DNA of 64,000 bases from positions 222,456-286,455 of the forward strand of contig NZ_BMUA01000003.1 of NCBI RefSeq assembly GCF_014649955.1, given 5' to 3'. Both the position numbers and the translations under genes were made by a program. This document shows positions 49,345 to 59,981 of this stretch, in pieces. The notes below the pieces were generated by a model. It was not told where the DNA came from. It did not search any database and saw nothing but the letters and a program-made list of their open reading frames with translations. Positions within the stretch are counted from its first letter, which is position 1; each line of letters begins with the position of its first letter. Origin of the DNA: Streptomyces violascens (GTDB lineage Bacteria; Actinomycetota; Actinomycetes; Streptomycetales; Streptomycetaceae).

Positions 49345-50469
49345 TCAGCCCCTCGGATAGCGCAGCAGCCATGTAGCCGTGTTGACGGCCGGGCCGTGCA
49401 GCGCGGGTCCCTGGGTCATCTCCATCGCGAAGTCGTCGGCGAGTTCGAGCAGGGTGGATCTTCCTTCGAGCTGGGCGAGCCAGGCGGGCGGCAGCGCGGT
49501 CTCGCCGTGCATCGCGCCGAGCAGGCTGCCGCAGACGGTGCCGGTGGCGTCCGAGGGCCCGTCGTGGTTGACCGCGAGCAGCAGGCCGTGCCGGATGTCC
49601 TCGCCGACCAGCGCGCAGTACACGCCGATCGCAAGGGCCTCGGGGGCGGTGTGCCCGGTGCCGAGGGTGGCGACCAGGCCCGGGCTCGGCATGCCCTGCC
49701 GTACGGCGCCGAGCGCGTGCTTGAGTGCCTCGGTGACCGGCTGGTGCCCGGGGCGCAGGGCGAGCTGCGCGAGGGCCCGCTGGACGGCGCCGTCCATGGA
49801 CTCGCCGCGCGCGAGCCCGTGCACGACGACGGCGAGCGCCCCCGCCGAGAGGTAGGCCGCCGGGTCTCCGTGGGTCTGCGCCGCGCACTCCACGGCGAGC
49901 TGGAGCACCAACTGCGGCTCCCAGCCGACCAGGAGGCCGAAGGGCGCGGACCGGGTGAGCGCGCCCGGGTCGTCGGCGCCGGGGTTCTTGGGCTGTTCCA
50001 GGGTGCCCATGACGTCGTCGCCGAGCCCGACGAGGCAGGCCTTGGCGGGGTCGCGGCGGGCGTAGAGCCACTCCTCGCGGGCCAGCCAGCCGTTGTCCTC
50101 GCGGCGTTCGTCGGGCCCCCAGTCGCGCTGGGTGGCGGCCCACCGCAGATGCGCCCGGTGCACGTCGGTGGGCGGGTGCCAGGCGCCGGTGTCGCGGCGC
50201 ACCTGGGCGCGTATGAGTCCGTCGACGGTGAACAGGGTGAGCTGGGTGGCCGCGCTCACCGCGCCCGGGCGGCCGTACGCGGGGACGAGGTCGCCAAGGG
50301 CGTCCATGCCGTGCCGCTCGCGGATCTCGGTCAGGGCGAGCCCCGCGACGCCCGCACCGAGCGTGTCCCCGATGGCCCCGCCGAGCAGACAGCCCCGTAC
50401 CCGGCTACGGAAGTCCTGCTGTTCGGCACGGCCCCAGACGGGTGCGGTGGCTCCGGCTGCTGCGCTCAT
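49345..50469 (-). CDS. ADP-ribosylglycohydrolase family protein
   Basis: A 374-residue all-alpha enzyme of the ARH/DraG family, which removes ADP-ribose from proteins or small molecules. GCLLGGAIGDTLGAGVAG is the N-terminal signature. The late NHDGPSDATGTVCGSLLGA contains the Asp residues of the binuclear magnesium site. The usual DDT region reads AATQLTLFT, with Gln at the first metal-ligand position, a possible change in the active site. It follows the STAND gene by 81 bp. No ribosome site precedes the ATG at 50469, so it may have its own promoter. Confidence 0.88.
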   Translation of the reverse strand: MSAAAGATAPVWGRAEQQDFRSRVRGCLLGGAIGDTLGAGVAGLALTEIRERHGMDALGDLVPAYGRPGAVSAATQLTLFTVDGLIRAQVRRDTGAWHPPTDVHRAHLRWAATQRDWGPDERREDNGWLAREEWLYARRDPAKACLVGLGDDVMGTLEQPKNPGADDPGALTRSAPFGLLVGWEPQLVLQLAVECAAQTHGDPAAYLSAGALAVVVHGLARGESMDGAVQRALAQLALRPGHQPVTEALKHALGAVRQGMPSPGLVATLGTGHTAPEALAIGVYCALVGEDIRHGLLLAVNHDGPSDATGTVCGSLLGAMHGETALPPAWLAQLEGRSTLLELADDFAMEMTQGPALHGPAVNTATWLLRYPRG

Positions 50470-50550
50470 GCGGCAGCACGGTACCTGAACGGATGCGCCC
50501 GTTTAAGAGGGCAAATTGACCGATCCTGGGCAGGGGCGGTCACGAGGTGG

Positions 50551-53049
50551 TCAGGGTCTGGGCGTCGGCCCCGGCTCCGGCGGGATGCCCGGGTACGCCG
50601 GGTCGCCCTCGTCGGCGGGCAGCGGCCCCGGCGGGATGCCCTGGGCCGCCCCTGCCCGCGCGGCCCGCGCCAGGTCCGCCAGGGCCTCCTCCTCGCGGCC
50701 CTGGGCCCGGTGCAGCCGGGCCCGCTGCTGGTACGCCCACACATAGCCCGGCACCAGCGCGACCGCCCGGTCCAGGTCGGCCAGCGCCTCGGGGACGCGC
50801 CCCAGCTCCGCGAGGGCGACCGCGCGGCTGCCCAGCGCCCACGCGTACCCGGGGTCCAGCGCGAGGGCCCGCCCGTACGCGGCGACGGCCTCCTCGTAGC
50901 GCCCCGCGAACCGGTACACGTCGCCGCGCTCGCCGAGCACCCAGGCCCACGACGGCGAGAGCCGCTCGGCGCGGTCCAGGTCGGCGAGCGCGCCCTCGGT
51001 GTCGCCGAGCAGGCCCCGCACATGCGCCCGGCGCACCAGCGCCCAGCCGTAGTCGGGGTCTATGAGCAGCGCCCGGTCGAAGTCCTCCAACGCCTCTGCG
51101 GGGCGCCCGAGTTGGGCCCATGCCTGGCCCCGGCTGCCCAGGATGAGCGCGTCCGCGGGGTCGAGCGCGTGGGCCCGGCCGAGTTCGGCGACGGCCTCCT
51201 CGTAGCGGCCCGCGCGCCGGTGGGTCTCGCCGCGCTCGCGGGGTGCGCGCGGGCGGCCCGGCTCCAGCTCTTCGAGCCGGTCGAGGTCGGCGAGGGCGGC
51301 CGGGTAATCGCCGACGGCCCGGTGGGCGACGGCCCGCCCGTGGTGGGCGTCCGCGCTGGACGCGTCCAGGGTGAGTGCGCGGCGGTAGTCCGCGAGGGAG
51401 TCGTCGTACGCCTCGGTCCTGAAGTAGCCCCAGGCGCGGGCGATGTGCACGGCGACCCGGTCCTCGTCGGTGAGTTCGGGGCGGGCGAGCATCATGCCGA
51501 GGACGTCTGTGGCGTGGCGGCGCTCGGCGTCCAGCGCCGCGAGGCAGGCGGCGCCCCACTTGCGCAGCGGCTCGCGGTTGGCGTCCTCGCCGGCCTCGGC
51601 GATCACCCGGGCCCAGCGCCGCGCGGTGACGGTGCCCTGGCGGCAGGCCTCGATGCCGTCGCGCAGTACGTCCCCGAACGCGCCGGCGGGGTCGGCGCAC
51701 AGCCGGTGGTAGAGCTCTTCGAGGCGCGGCTCGCGCCAGCTCTCGTCGCGCCAGCGCCCCTCCCCGGCCGCGGCCCGCTCCTGGGCGTACCAGGTGGCGA
51801 GCCGCTCGTGCCCGCCCCGCCAGCGCTGCGGCGAGGCGGTGCGCTGGAGGCGCTGCATGGGGGCGCGGACGACGTCGTGGTACTTGATGCGGCCGCCCTG
51901 GTCCCGTACGAACGGGAGCGAGCGCAGCCAGTCGAAGAGCCCGGCCGCGTCCCCGCTGACGGCCGCCCGGAACACGTCCTCGTCGAGCCTGCGCGGCAGC
52001 GCGCCTTCGAGCGCGGCGGACCTGCGGACCGGGTCGGGCTCCCACTTCAGGAAGCGTTCCACCGCCGTGGCGCTGGGGTCGCCGATGTCGCTCGGCGTCG
52101 CGGGCCGGCTCCCGGCGAGGGTGCTCACGAGCACGGGCAGCCGCCCGGAAAGACGCAGCACATCGCGTACGACGTCCTCCTCCACCACCCCTTTGCCTGC
52201 GAGGAGCTGGCGGGCCTCCTCCTCCGTGAAGGGGTCGAGCGGAAGGTCGGCGACGTAGTCCGCGGCGGCGGGCCAGTGCAGGGGGTCGGGCCGACCCTGG
52301 CCGGACAGGGTGAGCACCGTGTTGGCGGGCAGCCCGCCGTACCGGTCGGTGGTGACCAGATCGCGCAGCCAGCCGTCGAGGAACGCGCCCGTGCGCTCGT
52401 ACGTGTCGAAGAAGAGAACCACCCACGGCGCATGGGCGGCCACCCGGCCGAGCTCCTCGACGAACACCGGGGTGAGCACGCGCAGCGGGTCGAGGACGAG
52501 CTGCACGTCCTCCTGACGGCCGAGCCGGGCGCTGAGCGCGGCCCTCAACCGCTCGGCGCCTTCCGCGAGTTGGACCGGGTCGACGGTGGAGGCGAGCACC
52601 CCGACCCCGGGCACGAGGCCCACCCCGGCGAGCCCCGCCTGGGCCGCGACGACCGCTCCGGCCGAGGGCCCCGAGCCGGCCCCGGCGCCGGCCGCCTCGG
52701 CCTCGTAGCGGCGCTGGCGGTAGGTGGCCAGGATCTTGTCGAGCGCCTTGAGCGGCCACCCCTGCCGGGCGAACCGCGCGCTGATCACGCCAAGGGCCTC
52801 CGGCACACTGTCGACGCCCTCGTCCGTGTAGGCGGTCAGGGCCCCGCGCTCCAGCGCGGCCTGCTCCAACTCCCGTACCAGAAAGGTCTTCCCGACCCCG
52901 GCGTTGCCGTGCACGCGGAACACGAACCGATGCCGCGCGTCATCAACGGGAACATCGAAGTTCCCCTGAAAAAAGGCGAGTTCATCCCGCCGTCCCACGA
53001 ACCCGGCGCGTTTGCGGCGTCGGATGAGCTCCTGCATCGAAGGCTGCAC
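50551..53049 (-). CDS. STAND ATPase with eight C-terminal TPRs
   Basis: An 832-residue signalling ATPase. After a short lead, the NTPase carries P-loop VHGNAGVGKTFLV near residue 50 and Walker B WVVLFFDTYE near 225. A helical winged region (to about 540) is followed by eight consecutive 34-residue TPRs (about 550-815), each ending in a D-P-x or similar turn. Such proteins are switches in regulation or phage defence; no toxic effector domain is fused here. The GTG at 53049 has GAAGGG upstream; ATG 53037 is an alternative. It lies 27 bp after tetR. Confidence 0.88.
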   Translation of the reverse strand: MQPSMQELIRRRKRAGFVGRRDELAFFQGNFDVPVDDARHRFVFRVHGNAGVGKTFLVRELEQAALERGALTAYTDEGVDSVPEALGVISARFARQGWPLKALDKILATYRQRRYEAEAAGAGAGSGPSAGAVVAAQAGLAGVGLVPGVGVLASTVDPVQLAEGAERLRAALSARLGRQEDVQLVLDPLRVLTPVFVEELGRVAAHAPWVVLFFDTYERTGAFLDGWLRDLVTTDRYGGLPANTVLTLSGQGRPDPLHWPAAADYVADLPLDPFTEEEARQLLAGKGVVEEDVVRDVLRLSGRLPVLVSTLAGSRPATPSDIGDPSATAVERFLKWEPDPVRRSAALEGALPRRLDEDVFRAAVSGDAAGLFDWLRSLPFVRDQGGRIKYHDVVRAPMQRLQRTASPQRWRGGHERLATWYAQERAAAGEGRWRDESWREPRLEELYHRLCADPAGAFGDVLRDGIEACRQGTVTARRWARVIAEAGEDANREPLRKWGAACLAALDAERRHATDVLGMMLARPELTDEDRVAVHIARAWGYFRTEAYDDSLADYRRALTLDASSADAHHGRAVAHRAVGDYPAALADLDRLEELEPGRPRAPRERGETHRRAGRYEEAVAELGRAHALDPADALILGSRGQAWAQLGRPAEALEDFDRALLIDPDYGWALVRRAHVRGLLGDTEGALADLDRAERLSPSWAWVLGERGDVYRFAGRYEEAVAAYGRALALDPGYAWALGSRAVALAELGRVPEALADLDRAVALVPGYVWAYQQRARLHRAQGREEEALADLARAARAGAAQGIPPGPLPADEGDPAYPGIPPEPGPTPRP

Positions 53050-53076
53050 GCCCCCCACCCTTCCCCCCAACCCCCG

Positions 53077-53688
53077 TCAGCCGAGACCGAGATACCCCCC
53101 GGGGTCGACCATATCGGGCAGCGCCGGAGCGCCGTGCGGCCGCAGCCCGTGGAGATAGACGGCGACATGCCGCGCGGCGAGCGCGCCCGCCGCCTCGCGC
53201 GGCAGATGCGGCATGGGCCGGCAGGCCATCGCCGCCGCCCCGACCAGGTCGAACGCCGTGATGTCGGCCCGCAGCACCCCTTCGCCCCGCCCCTCGGCGA
53301 GCACTTCCTCCAACGCGCCCAGAATCGCCCGCTGAAGCTTCCGCACGCGGGGGTCGCGCACGACCGGCCCTCCGACGAGCGGCATGACGAGCCGCTCCCG
53401 CTGCTCGACGACGCGCCGGAACGTCTCGTCCAGCACGGCGGCAGCACCACCCCCACCCGCGCGAGCCGCCTCGACAACGGCGAGAACCGTCTCGAACCCC
53501 TCCAGGGCCACGTCCAGGATGAGCGCGTCCCGGTCGGGAAAGCGCCGGTAGAGCGTCCCGATGCCGACACCGGCCCGCCGGGCGATGTCGTCGAGGGCGA
53601 CGGCCGTGCCCTGCTCACGGAACAGTTCCCGGGCCGCGGCCAGGATCTTCTCCCGGTTCCGCCGGGCATCGGCACGCAGTCCTGTCAT
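53077..53688 (-). CDS. TetR-family regulator
   Basis: A 203-residue repressor with the HTH at about 26-48 (VALDDIARRAGVGIGTLYRRF) and a mostly helical ligand domain. It diverges from a cupin gene (110 bp between starts) and lies just upstream of the STAND ATPase gene on the same strand, so it may control both units. The ATG at 53688 lacks a clear ribosome site; a start at 53697 would add three residues. Confidence 0.88.
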   Translation of the reverse strand: MTGLRADARRNREKILAAARELFREQGTAVALDDIARRAGVGIGTLYRRFPDRDALILDVALEGFETVLAVVEAARAGGGGAAAVLDETFRRVVEQRERLVMPLVGGPVVRDPRVRKLQRAILGALEEVLAEGRGEGVLRADITAFDLVGAAAMACRPMPHLPREAAGALAARHVAVYLHGLRPHGAPALPDMVDPGGYLGLG

Positions 53689-53797
53689 GCGGAACATGCT
53701 AGGCGCCGCGAGCCAACCGGAGCTTTTCCTCCAGATAGGGCGTACGGTGGTGCTGCCAGCCACCGGCACACCAGCCGCAGACCGGAAAGGCACACCC

Positions 53798-54295
53798 ATG
53801 CCCGACGCATCCGCCCTGCCCGAGGACCGCTTCTTCGTACTCGAACCGGGCGAGACCCGCCCCACCCGGGTCCCGCTGCCACCCGGCTTCGGCGTGAAGG
53901 TCACCACGACCGACAGCGAGGGCCGCCTGGCCGTCCTGGAGAACCGCCTGGACGTCGACATCCCGCCCCATGTCCACGAGCTGATGGACGAGTTCGTGTA
54001 CGTACTGGAGGGCGAGATGGAGATCGATTACCGGGGCACGACGCACCGCCTGACCGCAGGCATGTCGGCCCTCCTCCCCCACGGCGTCCCCCACGCCATG
54101 CGCAACGCCTCCCAGCCCCCCGTCCGCGCCCTGCAGATCTCGACCCCGGGCGGCTGGGACCGCTTCGTGGAGGACATGTTCGAAGCGGGCCCGACGATCC
54201 GCACCCCCGAGGGAACGCTGGACCTGGAGAAGGTCAACGCGCTGGGGGAGCGATACGGGATGCGGTATACGCGGGGGACTATGGCGCTGGACTGA
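53798..54295 (+). CDS. Cupin-domain protein
   Basis: A 165-residue protein with a cupin barrel: DIPPHVHELMDEFVYVLEG (motif 1 with two His and Glu) and TAGMSALLPHGVPHAMRN (motif 2 with His). GGAAAGG precedes the ATG. It diverges from tetR, a common regulator-target pairing. The reaction is unknown. It is unrelated in detail to the cupin at 4885-5409. Confidence 0.87.
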   Translation: MPDASALPEDRFFVLEPGETRPTRVPLPPGFGVKVTTTDSEGRLAVLENRLDVDIPPHVHELMDEFVYVLEGEMEIDYRGTTHRLTAGMSALLPHGVPHAMRNASQPPVRALQISTPGGWDRFVEDMFEAGPTIRTPEGTLDLEKVNALGERYGMRYTRGTMALD

Positions 54296-54359
54296 ACCCC
54301 GGTTGTCGGGCACCGGGCAGTCCGGAGCCTCGGCACGCCGCCCCCCCCTCAGCAGCGCG

Positions 54360-56981
54360 CTACTCCACCACCGGCAGCAACTCCGGCAGATGCCCGTCCG
54401 AAGCATGCGCCGCGCGAACCCGCTCCTGCGGCACCTCCCCGTACAGGGTGGTGCGGGGACGGGACGGGCGGCCCGCCGCGTCGGCCACGGCGATCAGGTC
54501 CTTGACGGACTTGTACGAGCCGTAACTGGAGCCCGCCATACGGGAGATGGTCTCCTCCATCAGCGTGCCGCCCAGGTCGTTCGCCCCCGAGCGGAGCATC
54601 TCGGCGGCGCCCTCCGTGCCCAGCTTCACCCAGCTGGTCTGGATGTTGGGGATGTGGGGGTGCAGGAGGAGACGGGCCATCGCCGTCACCGCGCGGTTGT
54701 CGCGGGCGGTCGGGCCGGGGCGTGCGATGCCCGCCAGGTACACCGGGGCGTTCGTGTGGATGAAGGGGAGCGTCACGAACTCCGTGAAGCCGCCGGTCTG
54801 TTGCTGGATGCGGGCCAGCGTGCGGAAGTGGCCCAGCCAGTGGCGGGGCTGGTCCACATGGCCGTACATCATCGTCGACGACGACCTGATGCCGAGCTCG
54901 TGGGCGGTCGTGACGACCTCGATCCAGGTGGCCGTCGGGAGTTTGCCCTTGGTCAGGATCCAGCGGACCTCGTCGTCCAGGATCTCCGCCGCCGTGCCCG
55001 GGATCGAGTCCAGGCCCGCCGCCTTCGCCTCGGTCAGCCATTCGCGGATCGACATGCCGGTGCGGGTCGCCCCGTTCACGACCTCCATCGGGGAGAACGC
55101 GTGGACGTGCATTCCGGGGACCCGTTCCTTCACCGCGCGCGCGATGTCGAAGTACGCCGTGCCCGGCAGGTCGGGGTGGATGCCGCCCTGCATGCAGACC
55201 TCGACCGCCCCCACGTCCCAGGCCTGTTCGGCCCGGTCCGCCACCTGGGACAGGGACAGCGTGTACGCGTCCGCGTCCGTGCGGCGCTGTGCGAAGGCGC
55301 AGAAGCGGCAGCCCGTGTAGCAGACGTTGGTGAAGTTGATGTTCCGCGTGACGATGTACGTCACGTCGTCGCCCACCATGGACTTGCGGACGTCGTCCGC
55401 CACCCGGCACAGCGCGTCCAGCGCCTCGCCGTCCGCGTGCAGCAGCGCAAGCGCCTCCGCGTCGGTCAGTTTCGTCGGATCGTCGGCGGCGACCGTGAGC
55501 GCCTGGCGTACGTCCGCGTCGATGCGGGACGGCACCATGCCCGGGGCCGCCGCCTCGCGCAGCGCGCCCCAGTCGCCGTACACCGAGTCGAAGTCCTCGC
55601 GACGGTCGCCGGTGCGGCCCTCGGTGTCGATGGTGTGGTGGAGGTCCGTGCGGCCACTGGCGGTGAAGCCCTCGTCGGGCTCCTGCCACGGCAGGCCGCG
55701 CACCTCGGCCGACTCGTTGGCCAGGCCCGTCTCCGGGTCGGCCAGCGCGCGGACGTGCGGCAGAAGGCGGGGGTCCAGCCACGGCTCGCCGCGCTGCACG
55801 AACTCCGGGTAGATGCACAGGCGCTCGCGGAGGGAGAAGCCCGCCTCCTTCGAGCGATCCGCCAGCTCGTCGATCTGCGGCCACGGGCGCTCGGGGTTCA
55901 CATGGTCGATGGTGACCGGGGACACCCCGCCCCAGTCGTCGATCCCCGCGCCGATCAGGCGCCCGTACTCCCCCGCGACCAGGTTCGGCGGCGCCTGGAG
56001 GCACGCGGCCGGGCCCATGATGTGCCGGGCGACGGCGACCGTCGCCACCAGGTCGTCGAGCTCGGCGTCCGGCATGCCGCGCATCGCCGTGTCCGGCTTG
56101 GCGCGGAAGTTCTGGATGATCAGTTCCTGGATGCCGTGGTACGAGCGCGAGACGCGGCGCAGCGCGAACAGCGAATCCGCGCGCTCCTCGTACGTCTCGC
56201 CGATGCCTATCAGGAGCCCGCTGGTGAACGGCACCGACGAGCGGCCCGCATCCTCCAACACCCGCAGCCGCACGGCCGGTTCCTTGTCCGGGGAGCCGTA
56301 GTGCGGACCGCCCGGCTCGGACCACAGCCGGGTCGCGGTCGTCTCCAGCATCATGCCCATGGACGGGGCGACCGGCTTCAGGCGCTGGAAGTCCGTCCAC
56401 GACAGGACGCCGGGGTTGAGGTGCGGGAGCAGCCCCGTCTCCTCCAGGATGCGGATCGCCATGGCGCGTACGTAGGCGATGGTGTCGTCGTAGCCGTGCG
56501 CGTCGAGCCACTCGCGGGCCTCGGGCCAGCGGTCCTCGGGCTTGTCGCCGAGCGTGATCAGGGCTTCCTTGCAGCCCAGTTCGGCGCCCTTGCGCGCGAT
56601 GTCGAGCACCTCGTCGGGGGACATGAACATGCCGTGCCCGGCCCGGCGCAGCTTGCCGGGCACGGTGACGAAGGTGCAGTAGTGGCACTTGTCCCGGCAC
56701 AGCCGGGTGAGCGGGATGAACACGCTCTTCGAGTACGTGATGATCCCGGGCCGGCCCGCCGCGTCGAGGCCCGCGTCGCGGACCCGGGCGGCCGAGGCGG
56801 TGAGGTCGTCGAGGTCGTCGCCGCGGGCCTGGAGCAGCACGGCGGCCTCGGCCACGTCGAGCGCGACGCCGTCCCTGGCGCGTTTCAGCGCGCGCCGCAT
56901 CGAGTTGGCGGTCGGTGCGGCGGACTGCTGTGAGGCAGGGCCCGGTCCTTCTGCCTGCGGGGGCTGCGCGCTGGAAGTCAT
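54360..56981 (-). CDS. fbiC: FO synthase (CofG-CofH fusion)
   Basis: An 873-residue enzyme that makes FO, the deazaflavin core of coenzyme F420, from tyrosine and a pyrimidine intermediate. Two radical-SAM domains are fused: CRDKCHYC (C95/C99/C102) in the CofG half and CYTGCRFC (C554/C558/C561) in the CofH half, so both clusters are intact. A 25-residue Pro/Ala/Gln tail precedes the first domain. It is monocistronic here. An F420-type LLM oxidoreductase lies 2 kb away. Confidence 0.97.
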   Translation of the reverse strand: MTSSAQPPQAEGPGPASQQSAAPTANSMRRALKRARDGVALDVAEAAVLLQARGDDLDDLTASAARVRDAGLDAAGRPGIITYSKSVFIPLTRLCRDKCHYCTFVTVPGKLRRAGHGMFMSPDEVLDIARKGAELGCKEALITLGDKPEDRWPEAREWLDAHGYDDTIAYVRAMAIRILEETGLLPHLNPGVLSWTDFQRLKPVAPSMGMMLETTATRLWSEPGGPHYGSPDKEPAVRLRVLEDAGRSSVPFTSGLLIGIGETYEERADSLFALRRVSRSYHGIQELIIQNFRAKPDTAMRGMPDAELDDLVATVAVARHIMGPAACLQAPPNLVAGEYGRLIGAGIDDWGGVSPVTIDHVNPERPWPQIDELADRSKEAGFSLRERLCIYPEFVQRGEPWLDPRLLPHVRALADPETGLANESAEVRGLPWQEPDEGFTASGRTDLHHTIDTEGRTGDRREDFDSVYGDWGALREAAAPGMVPSRIDADVRQALTVAADDPTKLTDAEALALLHADGEALDALCRVADDVRKSMVGDDVTYIVTRNINFTNVCYTGCRFCAFAQRRTDADAYTLSLSQVADRAEQAWDVGAVEVCMQGGIHPDLPGTAYFDIARAVKERVPGMHVHAFSPMEVVNGATRTGMSIREWLTEAKAAGLDSIPGTAAEILDDEVRWILTKGKLPTATWIEVVTTAHELGIRSSSTMMYGHVDQPRHWLGHFRTLARIQQQTGGFTEFVTLPFIHTNAPVYLAGIARPGPTARDNRAVTAMARLLLHPHIPNIQTSWVKLGTEGAAEMLRSGANDLGGTLMEETISRMAGSSYGSYKSVKDLIAVADAAGRPSRPRTTLYGEVPQERVRAAHASDGHLPELLPVVE

Positions 56982-57184
56982 CCACCGAGCATACGAGCGT
57001 GCGCTCGCCCCGGGACCATGGGCATCGTCACCGGTCCCCCGAGATCAAGCCGCCGCACATTTCAGGCTGTTCTGCACGAAAGGGCATCGCTACGCAGCGC
57101 GCCCGCCCCGATACTGGGGGTCGCTCCGGGCCCGAGCGGCGACACCCGTGCAAGTCGACGACGACGAACAGGGATGGGACCGAC

Positions 57185-58882
57185 GTGACTTCAAAGGGTT
57201 CAAAGGGAACGCAACCGGCCGCCGTGGTGAGCCTCTACCCGGAGCTGGACGAAGGCGCGCTCGTACAGGTCGTGCAGGCGCTGCGCACCGGCGACACCTC
57301 GAAGCTCGCCCCCGCCCGGGCGGCCGAGGTGGCCGAGACGCGGGAGGCGGCGACCTTCCTGGACGGCGTGAAAGTGCCGGTCGGGGAGGGCGTCGAGCTC
57401 GACGCCGCGTTATGGCTGCACAACGGCGAGGGCCCGCACCCGCTGATCGTGATGCCCTCGCCGTGGGCCAAGCAGGGCTGGAGCGTCTACACCGTGCAGG
57501 CGATGCGCTTCGCCCGCCGCGGCTACCACGTCCTCGCCTACACGACGCGGGGCTTCGGCGAGTCCGGCGGCGAGGTCGAGGTGGCCGGCGAGAAGGACAT
57601 CGCGGACGGCATCAAGGCGCTCGACCACCTCATCTCCCAGGCGGGCGGTCCGGGTTCGGCCGGCCGGATCGGCTTCCTCGGCGACTCCTAAGGCTCCGGC
57701 ATCAGCCAGCTGGTCGCCGCCGAGGACCCCCGCGTGCACGCCGTGGTCGCGCTCAGCACCTGGGGCGACCTGGGCGAGGCGTTCTACGAGAACAGCACCC
57801 GGCACGTGGCCTCCGTCCGGACGCTGCTCGGTGCCGCCGCCACGGCCCGGCTCAGCGCGCGCACCCAGAAGGCCTTCGACGACGTCCTGGCCAACGAGAA
57901 CGTCGAGGAGACGCTGGAGTGGGCGGCCGAACGCTCGCCCTACCACCGCGTCGACAAGCTGAATGAGCGTCAGGTGCCGGTCCTTTTCGCGCAGGCCTGG
58001 CACGAGACGCTGTTCCCGGGCAACCAGACGCTGAAGATGTTCAACGCGCTGAGCGGCCCCAAGCGGCTGCTCTGGTCGATCGGCGACCACTCGGGCCCCG
58101 AGATGACCGGCATGGTGGGGCTTCCCAACCGGATCTGGCAGGAGGCGCACAGCTGGTTCGACCGCCATCTGCGCGAAGTGAACGGGGACGAGGCCGCGGC
58201 CGCCACGTTCGACTCCGAGTCCGGCGCCGAGGACCAGATCGTCAGCGAGATCATGTGGGGCCGGGCTCTTGAGTCGCGCGCGACCTGGCACGCGGCGACC
58301 GGCAACCCCGAGCGCTTCTACCTCACCGGCCCCTCCGAGGGCGCCAAGGACGGCGGGCTCCTCGACAAGCCCACCAACGGCTGGCACACCACGTTCGCCA
58401 CCGGCGCCGACACCCCGGCCACCGTCGCGGACCGGATCATCTTCACCGGGTACGCCGAACTGGCCGGGCTCCCCAAGGCGTACCGAACGGGGAAGATCGA
58501 CCGGGCCGCGGCCGGGGTGTGGACGAGCGCGCCCCTGCCCTCCCGCCACCAGCTGCGCGGCGTGCCGAGGCTGCGTCTGACGGTCGCGCCGAGCAAGCCG
58601 GACACGACGTTCGTGGCGTACCTCTTCGACGTGAACGCGCTCGGCGTGGCCCGCATCATCACGCACGCGCCGTACACGCTGCTCGGCGGCGCCCCGAAGA
58701 CGCCCGCCACGGTCGACATCGCGCTCCAGGTCACCGGGTACGACGTGCGGGCCGGCCACCGCCTGATGCTCGTCGTGGACTCGGTGGACCCGTTCTACGG
58801 CGAGCCCACCGGGACCCCCGGCACGATCACGATCACCTCGCCCGACGAGGACCCGTCCTACCTGGACATCCCGCTGAGCTGA
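57185..58882 (+). pseudogene. CocE/NonD-type hydrolase gene interrupted by one in-frame TAA
   Basis: The open frame from GTG 57185 (MTSKGSKGTQPAAVV) encodes an alpha/beta hydrolase with an N-terminal lead, then HPLIVMPSPWAKQGW and GYHVLAYTTRGFGESGG. It stops at TAA 57689-57691, directly after the nucleophile Ser codon in FLGDS (S168). The same frame resumes GSGISQLVAAEDPRVHAVVA and runs uninterrupted to 58882, ending in a PepX-C-type domain. The stop sits where GDS-Y-GSG is expected, so TAC to TAA is the simplest change. Total length (565 codons) is normal for the family. Confidence 0.88.
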
Positions 58883-58898
58883 GCCGGGCCGAGCGGCC

Positions 58899-58923
58899 GG
58901 GGGCGGCTCACGGGGCCGCCCCC
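58899..58923. terminator. Terminator between convergent hydrolase and LLM genes
   Basis: A 9-bp perfect GC stem (58899-58907 with 58915-58923) with loop TCACGGG, between the two converging stop codons. Confidence 0.7.
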
Positions 58924-58932
58924 ACTTCCCGC

Positions 58933-59763
58933 TTACAGATACGAGGCGTACTCGTCCAGAACCTTGAGCACCCCGGCCTCGTCGGCGGGCGGCAGCTGGA
59001 GGACGACCTCCTCGATGCCGAGCTCCGCGTAGTGGGCGAGCTTGCCGGGGGCCGGGAGCACGGCGTACGGGACGATCTGGAGGTCCCGCACGTCGCGCCC
59101 CGCGTCCTCCCACACCCGGCGGAGCACCGGCAGCGACTCGGTGAGGCCGCGCCCGCCGATGGGCAGCCAGCCGTCCGCGTAGTCGGCGACGGCCGCGAAC
59201 AGCTTGGGCCCGGCGGCCCCGCCGATGAGGGTGCGGGGCGCGCCGCCGCGGACGGGCTTGGGGAAGGCGTGCGAGGCCTTCACGGACCCGAACTCGCCCT
59301 CGTACGAGGTGGGTTGATCGGCCCACAGCGCACGCATCAGGGCCATCCGGTCGCGGACGAGTTCGCGCCGGGTCGTCCACTCGACGCCGTGGTCGGCGGC
59401 CTCCTCCTTGTTCCAGCCGTAGCCGAGCCCGAGCGTGAAGCGGCCGCCGGAGAGGTGGTCGAGGGTGGCGATCTGCTTGGCGAGGTCGATCGGGTCGCGC
59501 TGGGCGACGAGCGTGATCCCGGTGCCGAGGTGGAGGTGGTCGGTCACCGCCGAGGCCTGGCCGAGCGCGACGAACGGGTCCAGGGTGCGCCCGTACTCCG
59601 GCGGCAGCTCACCGCCCGCCGGATAGGGGGTGACCCGCTCCACGGGGATGTGGGTGTGCTCGGGCAGGTAGAGCCCGGAGAACCCGCGCTCCTCCAGCTC
59701 GCGGGCAAGGCGTACGGGGGTGATCGTCTGGTCGGTCAGGAAGATGGTGACGGCGATGCGCAT
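58933..59763 (-). CDS. LLM-class F420-dependent oxidoreductase
   Basis: A 276-residue TIM-barrel luciferase-like monooxygenase relative. It starts MRIAVTIFLTDQTITPVRLA; GLYLPEHTHIPVER and FTLGLGYGWNKEEAADHG are typical of the F420-binding subgroup. GGAAGG is 7 bases before the ATG at 59763. The cofactor assignment is inferred from sequence similarity and fits the nearby fbiC. The substrate is unknown. Confidence 0.88.
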   Translation of the reverse strand: MRIAVTIFLTDQTITPVRLARELEERGFSGLYLPEHTHIPVERVTPYPAGGELPPEYGRTLDPFVALGQASAVTDHLHLGTGITLVAQRDPIDLAKQIATLDHLSGGRFTLGLGYGWNKEEAADHGVEWTTRRELVRDRMALMRALWADQPTSYEGEFGSVKASHAFPKPVRGGAPRTLIGGAAGPKLFAAVADYADGWLPIGGRGLTESLPVLRRVWEDAGRDVRDLQIVPYAVLPAPGKLAHYAELGIEEVVLQLPPADEAGVLKVLDEYASYL

Positions 59764-59981
59764 CGGCATACCTTCCGGTCGGTCTGCGGTGGGGATCACT
59801 TCCTATCCCCACCGGGGCGAGGCCGCAAGGGACGCCCGCAGCCGATGCCTGCCCCAATCGGCCACGGGCCCTCAACTCCCCGACTCCCCGCGTTCACGCA
59901 GGGGTACGACAGTGGGCAGGCACCCTCTTCGGCCCACCCGAACCATCTCGACTCATCCCCAACCCGTTGGGAGCTCAGCTC

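Noticed and set aside
49156..54525. Very long plus-strand open frame (about 1,789 codons)
   Set aside because: It lies opposite the ADP-ribosylglycohydrolase, STAND and TetR genes, all of which have recognisable domains; its own sequence has no domain and a biased composition.
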